Below are positions 57,746-64,000 of a stretch of DNA of 64,000 nucleotides, in pieces. Source of the stretch: Flavobacterium daejeonense DSM 17708 (GTDB lineage: Bacteria; Bacteroidota; Bacteroidia; Flavobacteriales; Flavobacteriaceae). Under the pieces are notes generated by a model that did no database searches, had not been told where the DNA came from, and saw only the letters and a list, made by a program, of their open reading frames with translations. Both the position numbers and the translations under genes were made by a program. Within the stretch, counting starts at the first letter, position 1; each line of letters begins with the position of its first letter. The DNA is taken from contig NZ_AUDK01000006.1 of the NCBI RefSeq assembly GCF_000425425.1, positions 119,830 through 183,829 on the forward strand, given 5' to 3'.

Positions 57746-58141
57746 TTAAGATTGGATTAGTATTTCAACACTTTCTTTATTGTCCAATGCTTGATAAACA
57801 ATCTTTTTAAGCTTTTCAAAAGCTATTCGAGACATCAAACCAAGTCCAGGACCAGAAAGTTTGGTAACGGGAGCGATACAACCATTTAATTCTTTCAAAG
57901 CGTTATTAGCAGGATGAAATAGAATCAAACTTCTATTTTCAACATCAACCACTTCTAAATGCCATTTGAACTTCTGACTGTAACGCTTTCTAATAAAATA
58001 TTTCCCTTCTGGAGTACAAGAAACTCTCCTTTCATTATTCTTCCAAGGCAATTCAATCGTATAACAAATAAATTTGCCTTCCCATTCGAGTTTCCCATTA
58101 GTTCCTTCAGGGAAATAAGTTCTAGTTAACCAAATAACCAT
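57746..58141 (-). CDS. DUF5675-like protein
   Basis: 131 residues. MVIWLTRTYFPEGTNGKLEWEGKFICYTIELPWKNN, EGKYFIRKRYSQKFKWHLEV and FHPANNALKELNGCIAP match the compact DUF5675 family, small proteins of phage and mobile elements with an L,D-transpeptidase- or peptidoglycan-hydrolase-like core (H..N..GCI). Its start overlaps the preceding stop by 1 nt. Confidence 0.75.
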   Translation of the reverse strand: MVIWLTRTYFPEGTNGKLEWEGKFICYTIELPWKNNERRVSCTPEGKYFIRKRYSQKFKWHLEVVDVENRSLILFHPANNALKELNGCIAPVTKLSGPGLGLMSRIAFEKLKKIVYQALDNKESVEILIQS

Positions 58142-58899
58142 TACACACCGCTATCAACTTTCGCAATCGATAATGGGTTAAAAGCACCATTTTTCAATGG
58201 GTACATTTGTCCATTTATCTCCTGATAAAACTCAAGACCTAAAGCCAAAAACAATGGTTTTGTTGAGTTAGCAGTAACCACATTGGTTTGATTGATAGCT
58301 GCCGTAGCAGTTCCATCCCAAGGTAAGATTGCAGTTTCAGAAGTAGCAACCACAAAAGTTTCTGCTTCAAAATCTACTTCAGCACCACCAGAGATGATTT
58401 TAAAATGCGTAGTACCACTTGGAGCAGCAATCATATTTGCAGGAATAAATGATGCTAAATCAACTTTAATTTCACCCGCTACACGGTCAATCGTTGCTAC
58501 AAACGGAGCAAACAAACTAGTTCCAAGCTTACCACGAATATTGAATTCAAAACCAAATAGCAATTCAGCTTCACCATCAATTACATTACGCAAACCTCTT
58601 TCGCTAGTCGTATCCGCTTGGATAACTTTCACCATTCTTTGAGTAAGTCTGCTAACCATTCTGCTATCTGCAGAATTTAAAAGCAACGGTCTTAAAGCCG
58701 TTCTAAGCATTTTTCCTGCCTTTCCAGCTCTACCAAACTCAGAGCCATTCTCACGAGTTCTTTGAAACGCAGGATCACTGGCAATTCTACTAGCGTCTAT
58801 GCCGCCTTTTTCTCTGGCCAAGTGACCATCTTGCGTTTTGTAAAAAGTAATATCTCCGATAGTACCTTTTAATTTAATTATGCCTTTCTGTCTAGCCAT
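58141..58899 (-). CDS. Conserved mobile-element protein of unknown function
   Basis: 252 residues starting MARQKGIIKLKGTIGDITFY. An Arg/Gly-rich helical part (FQRTRENGSEFGRAGKAGKMLRTALRPLL) precedes a beta-rich C-terminal half (FKIISGGAEVDFEAETFVVA). I recall this sequence type in many Bacteroidetes integrated elements but know no function. It could be a structural, capsid- or tail-like protein or a DNA-packaging accessory. It is first in the three- or four-gene minus-strand phage-like module. Confidence 0.65.
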   Translation of the reverse strand: MARQKGIIKLKGTIGDITFYKTQDGHLAREKGGIDASRIASDPAFQRTRENGSEFGRAGKAGKMLRTALRPLLLNSADSRMVSRLTQRMVKVIQADTTSERGLRNVIDGEAELLFGFEFNIRGKLGTSLFAPFVATIDRVAGEIKVDLASFIPANMIAAPSGTTHFKIISGGAEVDFEAETFVVATSETAILPWDGTATAAINQTNVVTANSTKPLFLALGLEFYQEINGQMYPLKNGAFNPLSIAKVDSGV

Positions 58900-59193
58900 A
58901 ACTTCAAAATTTATATTCTACATTCAGAATGTTTGGTACATTCCTTCAAACCTCACAATTCAATCCCAGATGCATCTTCAAAACAGAATTATTACACAAA
59001 GCTTTCACAAAATCTATTATATTCAAAGCAGCTGGTACCATAAACGCCTACAAGTAACTAAAACGACCTTTTTAGACTATTTTACCCTTGATTAAATAAA
59101 TTAGAATAAATACCTTTGAAAATGCTTTAATATCACTTGCAAATCAATAATGAATACTGTACAGCAAATGCATACCAAAGGCATGGATAGTGT

Positions 59194-59397
59194 ATGAGAT
59201 TAGAACAAAAAAGAGTTTGCATATACCCAAAAGACGTACAAAGAATTACCGGAAAGAGTTATAGAACAGCAAGATTACTATTATTAAGCATCAAGAAGCA
59301 TTTAAATAAACAAGAACATCAATTTATAACTATTGAAGAGTTTTGCACCTACACAGGGCTAAAAATAGAACTTGTACTTCCTTTAATTGTTGGGTAA
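59194..59397 (+). CDS. Small putative DNA-binding protein near the island end
   Basis: 67 residues. YPKDVQRITGKSYRTARLLLLSIKKHLNKQ reads as a helix-turn-helix. The tail FITIEEFCTYTGLKIELVLPLI may be a second helical motif. Proteins like this are frequently found next to integrase genes in flavobacteria, so it may help excision or integration. It lies about 230 nt from the right end of the island. Confidence 0.65.
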   Translation: MRLEQKRVCIYPKDVQRITGKSYRTARLLLLSIKKHLNKQEHQFITIEEFCTYTGLKIELVLPLIVG

Positions 59398-59549
59398 AAG
59401 TTGAGGTCAATTTTAACCTCAAAATAAGTTTACAAAGTATAAAAACTTGTTCATTTAGTAGTTCAAATAATGGTCTTAACTATTGGATTATAAAGGAATA
59501 ATGATTATTTTTGCCTCATACAATTTGATGTTCTTTATTGGTATTCATT

Positions 59550-59575
59550 AGTGACCTATTTAATGACCTATCAAA
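59550..59575. promoter_or_regulatory. Probable recombinase arm-type sites, right end
   Basis: AGTGACCTATTT followed directly by AATGACCTAT repeats the tandem pair at 30424-30447. It lies about 50 nt inside the right direct repeat. Confidence 0.6.
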
Positions 59576-59623
59576 ACATAATACAGCGAAACCCTTGAAA
59601 ACATTAGCATAAGAAAGAGCAAA

Positions 59624-59642
59624 CAAATCCCTCTTTCTCCGC
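59624..59642. repeat. Right attachment site (attR) of the island
   Basis: Exact second copy of the 19-bp repeat at 30304-30322, here followed by CA, giving CGCCA as in a tRNA 3' end. The bases to the left (GCAAA) cannot form the T-stem, so no tRNA body is present here either. Confidence 0.85.
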
Positions 59643-59664
59643 CAAATGAAAAGCAAATGGTTAC

Positions 59665-59698
59665 AAAACCCACTAAATTCAACGATTTAGTGGGTTTT
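59665..59698 (+). terminator. Strong rho-independent terminator
   Basis: AAAACCCACTAAAT pairs with ATTTAGTGGGTTTT around a 6-nt loop. It follows attR as a tRNA terminator would. Confidence 0.75.
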
Positions 59699-59908
59699 TC
59701 ATTTTAGGGCTATATCAAATTATTCATTAAATCACAAAGTTTAGGTGTCTTTCGAGGTGTCACTAAAAATTAAAATTCTAAGTGACTCCTCTCAACGAAA
59801 AACACCACTACTACAAGGTGTTCAACAACATATTCAAAAAGTATATATCTTGTGCGTAGTTATTAAATCAAATCAAATAAATTTAATACTAACTTTAAGG
59901 TTACCACA

Positions 59909-60060
59909 AATGAACAATCCTCTTTTACATTAAGAAAGTCAATAGTTTGGGAGTTTGTCCAATCTACACCAGAGTTACTGTCAATACCATTTTTTATATC
60001 AAAAAAGCCAACCTGATAAAACATATTAAAATCCAGCAACTTACAAATAAACATCAGTAA
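59909..60060 (+). pseudogene. Frameshifted N-terminal remnant of a second tyrosine recombinase
   Basis: ATGAACA at 59909 matches the start of the intact integrase, but the frame is shifted by one base. In the shifted frame it reads TILFYIKKVNSLGVCPIYTR, then VTVN, closely resembling the intact integrase's arm-binding start (LLFFIKKNKIKADGTAPIYLR). The match fades after about 30 codons, and the frame stops at 60058. It lies about 270 nt from attR, as the intact gene does from attL, so it marks another element whose body has been lost. Confidence 0.7.
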
Positions 60061-60249
60061 TTCATTAACTAAATCCCCCCTAAATTTTGTATTTTGTCCC
60101 ATACTGATTCTTGAATCAATTCCTACTTTTACAAACTAATATTAAAATCATTCATAGCTAAGTTTTATTTTTATCAAAAAAAATACCTAAATCATAAAAA
60201 TAATAGACCAATAAAAAATTAATAATTTATAAAAACCAAATTTCAAAAA

Positions 60250-62865
60250 ATGAGAAAAATACACTCATTAGCATTTATGCTGCAACTGGCCACCCTAAAT
60301 ACTTTTGCACAGGAAAAACTTCCGTTCAAAAACACTAATTTACCAACCGAACAAAGAGTCAATGATCTTGTTTCAAGAATGAGTATCGACGAAAAAATTA
60401 CACAGCTCATGGATCATGCTCCTGCAATTAAACGTCTGGATATCCCCGAATACAATTGGTGGAACGAATCCTTACACGGAGTTGCCCGATCCGGATATGC
60501 TACTGTTTTTCCGCAATCTATTTCAATAGCATCTTCCTGGGATCGCCAGTTAATATTTGAAGTTGCCAGCGCCATCTCTGATGAAGCAAGAGCTAAACAC
60601 CATGAATATTTAAGACGCGGTCAACACGGTATGTATCAGGGTTTAACTTTCTGGTCACCAAATATCAATATTTTTCGTGATCCACGTTGGGGGAGAGGTC
60701 ATGAAACCTATGGTGAAGATCCTTACCTAACGGGTCAGCTAGGACTAAATTATGTTAATGGACTTCAGGGAAATGATAAAAAATACCTGAAAGTAATTGC
60801 TACCGCCAAACATTATGCTGTACACTCAGGACCGGAACCATCCCGACATCATTTTAACGCCCAAACCAGTGATGTAGATCTTTATGAGACCTACCTTCCT
60901 GCTTTTCGAACATTAGTCAAAGAAGGTCATGTTTATTCAATAATGGGAGCTTACAATCGTTTTAGAGGCGAATCGGCCAGCGCCAGCCCATTTTTGTTCG
61001 ACATTCTTAGAAATAAATGGGGCTTCGATGGCTACATTGTTTCTGACTGTGGTGCCGTTACCGATATTTGGAAATGGCATAAAATTACCAACGATGCTGC
61101 CTCCGCTTCGGCTTTGGCCGTAAAAAATGGTTTGGATTTAGAATGCGGAAGCAGTTTCAAAGATTTAAAAGAAGCCATAAACCACTATTTAATTAGCGAA
61201 AAAGACATTGATATCGCAGTAAAAAGACTATTCACCGCCCGTTTTAAATTAGGTATGTTTGATCCTGAAGAAATTGTTCCTTATGCAAACATTCCCTTTT
61301 CAGAAAACAATAGCCCTGCACACGATTACTTGGCAAGAATTGCTTCTCAAAAAAGCATTGTCTTATTAAAAAACCAAAATCAAATACTACCGCTTTCCAA
61401 AAACATCAAAACCATAGCTGTTATTGGACCAAATGCCAACGATACACAATCCTTATGGGGAAATTACAGTGGAATTCCAAGTAATCCTATTACCGTATTG
61501 AAAGGCATTCAAAACAAACTGGAGCCTTTGACAAAAGTAATTTACGCTCAGGGAACTGATTTGGCTAAGGGAGTTCCAGCCATGGAACATATTCCTTCTA
61601 TCTGCTTTCAAAAAGAAGATGGTACACAAGGGCTGACAGGTGAATATTATGACAATTTAGAATGGAACGGTAAACCTTTATTTACCAGAACCGACGATAA
61701 TATTGATTTCGACTGGGATATCAACACTCCCGATTCACGCCTCAAAATGGGGAATTACAGCGTTAAATGGACTGGTTATTTAATTGCTCCCAAAACCGGA
61801 AGTTATCAAATTTCGGAATGGTCGAAACCATTTATGACTGTGGAAATTGAAAATGGAAAGCCTTCAGGTGGAAAAAACAATCATCATCCACGTTTTCGTC
61901 CACAAAAAATTGAATTAGAAGCAGGTAAAAAATACAAAGTAGAAATAAAGTATCAAAATTTCTACGGCGATGCCATTGCTAAATTAATGTGGGCGGAACC
62001 TAAGGAAGACTTACTTCAAAAAGCTACTGAAGTTGCTAAAAAATCAGATGCCATCGTATTGGTTTTAGGCTTAAATGAACGCTTAGAAGGAGAAGAAATG
62101 AAAGTTGAAGCCGATGGTTTTGCCGGAGGTGACCGCACCAGCTTGGATTTGCCTTCCAATCAAGTGGAATTGATGAAAGCAATGGTTGCTACAGGAAAAC
62201 CTGTTGTCTTAGTTTTAATCAACGGAAGTGCATTGTCTATTAACTGGGCTAATGACAATGTTCCTGCAATTTTAACAGCAGGCTATCCGGGACAACAAGG
62301 CGGAAATGCCATTGCCGATGTGCTTTTTGGCGACTACAATCCGGCAGGACGACTTCCTGTAACCTATTATAAATCGGTTGAACAACTTCCCGATTTTGAA
62401 AACTATGACATGAAAGGCAGAACCTACAGGTATTTTGAAAAAACACCACTCTATCCTTTTGGTTTTGGATTGAGTTATACCAAATTTAAATATAGTAATT
62501 TACAACTTCCAAAGAATGTAAATCCGGAAAAAGATTTTGAAGTATCTGTTGATGTAACCAACACAGGAGAACGTGATGGAGATGAAGTTGTTGAATTGTA
62601 TTTGAAAGACGAAAAAGCTTCAACTCCGCGTCCAATTTGGCAATTGGAAGGTTTTGAGCGTATCCACTTGAAAAAAGGAGAAACTAGAACCGTCCGTTTT
62701 ACTATAAAGCTGAGGCAGCTTTCGATGATAAATTCCAAAAAGCAACGTGTCATAGAACCCGGATGGTTTACAGTGGCTGTGGGTGGAAAACTTCCTGATA
62801 ATTCTACTGATATTCAAAATGGTAGATTTGAAATTTCAGGAAAAACTATAAATCTTGAGAAATAA
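60250..62865 (+). CDS. Glycoside hydrolase family 3 enzyme with PA14 insert (probable beta-xylosidase/beta-glucosidase)
   Basis: 871 residues. A signal peptide (cleavage near NTFAQ, residue 20) precedes the GH3 N-terminal barrel with GRGHETYGEDPYL (148-160), KHYAVHSGPEPSRH and GYIVSDCGAV, where Asp266 is the expected nucleophile. The second domain (KSIVLLKNQNQILPL) is interrupted by a PA14-like insert (GLTGEYYDNLEWNGKP to about residue 590), then GH3_C (GGNAIADVLFGDYNPAGRLP) and a C-terminal fibronectin-III-like domain. It is exported, probably to the periplasm. A converging GH115-like gene suggests xylan-derived substrates. Confidence 0.92.
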   Translation: MRKIHSLAFMLQLATLNTFAQEKLPFKNTNLPTEQRVNDLVSRMSIDEKITQLMDHAPAIKRLDIPEYNWWNESLHGVARSGYATVFPQSISIASSWDRQLIFEVASAISDEARAKHHEYLRRGQHGMYQGLTFWSPNINIFRDPRWGRGHETYGEDPYLTGQLGLNYVNGLQGNDKKYLKVIATAKHYAVHSGPEPSRHHFNAQTSDVDLYETYLPAFRTLVKEGHVYSIMGAYNRFRGESASASPFLFDILRNKWGFDGYIVSDCGAVTDIWKWHKITNDAASASALAVKNGLDLECGSSFKDLKEAINHYLISEKDIDIAVKRLFTARFKLGMFDPEEIVPYANIPFSENNSPAHDYLARIASQKSIVLLKNQNQILPLSKNIKTIAVIGPNANDTQSLWGNYSGIPSNPITVLKGIQNKLEPLTKVIYAQGTDLAKGVPAMEHIPSICFQKEDGTQGLTGEYYDNLEWNGKPLFTRTDDNIDFDWDINTPDSRLKMGNYSVKWTGYLIAPKTGSYQISEWSKPFMTVEIENGKPSGGKNNHHPRFRPQKIELEAGKKYKVEIKYQNFYGDAIAKLMWAEPKEDLLQKATEVAKKSDAIVLVLGLNERLEGEEMKVEADGFAGGDRTSLDLPSNQVELMKAMVATGKPVVLVLINGSALSINWANDNVPAILTAGYPGQQGGNAIADVLFGDYNPAGRLPVTYYKSVEQLPDFENYDMKGRTYRYFEKTPLYPFGFGLSYTKFKYSNLQLPKNVNPEKDFEVSVDVTNTGERDGDEVVELYLKDEKASTPRPIWQLEGFERIHLKKGETRTVRFTIKLRQLSMINSKKQRVIEPGWFTVAVGGKLPDNSTDIQNGRFEISGKTINLEK

Positions 62866-62878
62866 AACATGATATTAA

Positions 62879-62902
62879 AAAGGACAGTCTAGGCTGTCCT
62901 TT
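62879..62902 (+). terminator. Terminator hairpin after the GH3 gene
   Basis: AAAGGACAG pairs with CTGTCCTTT around a 6-nt loop, 14 nt after the stop. The T-run is short. Confidence 0.6.
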
Positions 62903-63008
62903 GATTATATACTAATTTAGTTTTTTACGATCCCCCCTGAACTTCAACAAATCCAAAACATGACTTATTTTTATTCTACTAAGTTTCAACATAAATACCA
63001 CAAAAACA

Positions 63009-63037
63009 AAAGTCTCCTATTTGGAAGACTTTCTATT
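63009..63037. terminator. Bidirectional terminator between converging genes
   Basis: AAAGTCT pairs with AGACTTT. T-rich tracts flank it on both strands, serving the minus-strand GH115-like gene and backing up the GH3 terminator. Confidence 0.6.
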
Positions 63038-63138
63038 TTTTACTTATTAATGAAATTTTATTTTTAGTTAGAAATTAATTATGACTCTTAAATAAAGTCA
63101 AAACTTGCTTATTTTTCAAACCTTACTATATCGTATCG

Positions 63139-64000
63139 TTAATTCTTAATTCTGGTTTCCGCTCCTAAATGATAAGGCATAGTTTCTTTTTTTGTTTGTA
63201 AAACAATATAATCCAATACAACTCCCGAATCGATTCTGAAAATTTTCAATCTTTGTTTTCCTGCTGTCTTGATAGCAACTTTTATTTTGTTTATCGCTTT
63301 GTTGGTTAACACATTTTCTTTCCATGTTTTACTTCTTCCTTCGGTTTTGAAATCTAAAATTTTAACCGGTTCATCGTTCCACTGCACGGCTATTCTAACT
63401 TTCCCATCTACATCCAGAGGATGAGTAGGTATAGCTACCAAATTTAATTCGGCATTATTGGTAATAGTTTCAGCAAAAATTTCATATTCTAATACAGCAG
63501 TCTTTTCATAATCAGTAACCGGTAAACTATTTAAAGGCGTAGCCTGCATTGCTGTTTTAGAATGACCGAATCCTTTCAATGCTTCCCATTTTAGATTTTC
63601 AAAAGGCTTGTTATTTACAAAACTTTCTGCATAAAGTACTGCTAAACCATTCTTTTCTACTATTGCATTTTTTGGAACATTAGTATAACTATCGGAAACA
63701 TTTACTAAAATCTTTTTCTCAAAACCGTCTCCCTGAATTACCAAATAATCCGAAGCAGGTTTTCCTGCTTTTTCCCATTTGCTCCAATCAACGGAAAGCG
63801 ATATTCTTTCTTCCAACAGCACAGAATCATCAGGAAAAAAATGACCTGAAGAAGAGCTTACTTGAATCCAATTGGGCAATGTCTTAAATTTCCACTTCAA
63901 CGAGGCATTTTGAGTTTCCGGAAAGTAAACATCTATAAAATGTGATTCTGGATCATTAACATAAAATGTTGGTACTTTATCAATTCCATTAACTTTTAAA
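63139..64000 (-). CDS. C-terminal part of a GH115-like alpha-glucuronidase (partial, runs off right edge)
   Basis: The frame is open from 64000 to the stop at 63139 (287 codons). Visible sequence is accessory beta-domain material: YVNDPESHFIDVYFPE, LPNWIQVSSSSGHF, AVLYAESF near the middle, and a C-terminal carbohydrate-binding-like domain (WEALKGFGHSKTAMQATPL, IPTHPLDVDGKVRIAVQWND, ALKT-like end). This matches the C-terminus of GH115 enzymes, which remove (4-O-methyl)glucuronic acid from xylan. The catalytic domain is outside the window, so the assignment rests on the tail alone. Confidence 0.72.
   Translation of the reverse strand, partial: LKVNGIDKVPTFYVNDPESHFIDVYFPETQNASLKWKFKTLPNWIQVSSSSGHFFPDDSVLLEERISLSVDWSKWEKAGKPASDYLVIQGDGFEKKILVNVSDSYTNVPKNAIVEKNGLAVLYAESFVNNKPFENLKWEALKGFGHSKTAMQATPLNSLPVTDYEKTAVLEYEIFAETITNNAELNLVAIPTHPLDVDGKVRIAVQWNDEPVKILDFKTEGRSKTWKENVLTNKAINKIKVAIKTAGKQRLKIFRIDSGVVLDYIVLQTKKETMPYHLGAETRIKN

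Overview
The window is AT-rich bacterial DNA from the phylum Bacteroidetes, most likely a Flavobacterium or close relative. The evidence is a UpxY-type NusG paralogue, RteC, a Bacteroidetes-type tyrosine recombinase, TANNTTTG-like promoter motifs and many proteins with flavobacterial signatures. All calls come from reading the sequence. No database search was run.

Region 1 (1-15169, minus strand): a tightly packed lipopeptide-type biosynthetic operon. A specialised NusG-like antiterminator comes first, with a bulged hairpin in its leader. A MacB/LolD-type ABC exporter follows, then two alpha/beta hydrolases, an acyl carrier protein, an acyl-activating ligase, an amidohydrolase and a large NRPS that runs off the left edge. 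The NRPS starts with a fatty acyl-AMP ligase module. A separate gene for an exopolysaccharide-initiating sugar phosphotransferase lies at 16154-17557.

Region 2 (17.5-30.3 kb): a gene-poor stretch with tRNA-tail-like debris, then a minus-strand trio: a papain-like cysteine peptidase-type protein, a 1372-residue protein and a 1714-residue protein with a twin-arginine-like N-terminus. I do not recognise the two giant proteins. By eye they are richer in G+C than their neighbours.

Region 3 (30304-59642): a 29.3-kb integrated island bounded by a 19-bp direct repeat that matches the 3' end of a serine-type tRNA. The tyrosine recombinase is next to the left repeat, and probable recombinase arm sites lie just inside both ends. 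Cargo, left to right: a TetR-controlled RND efflux operon, redox and lipid-modifying enzymes, an RteC/excisionase/replication-like module, a long defence operon, a cluster of eight long imperfect palindromes, and a small phage-like module. The defence operon runs AbiE toxin-antitoxin, HsdS, Septu-like PtuA and PtuB, a PD-(D/E)XK-type protein, HsdM, UPF0489. No HsdR and no relaxase are visible. Neither end keeps the tRNA body, and a frameshifted integrase remnant sits just outside the right end, so several elements appear to have been stacked at one site.

Region 4 (60250-64000): a GH3 glycosidase and, converging on it, the C-terminal part of a GH115-like alpha-glucuronidase, suggesting a glucuronoxylan-degradation locus.

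Best candidates for undescribed biology: the giant-protein/cysteine-peptidase trio, the HsdR-less type I/Septu/UPF0489 operon with two copies of an AbiE-type operator, and the palindrome array.
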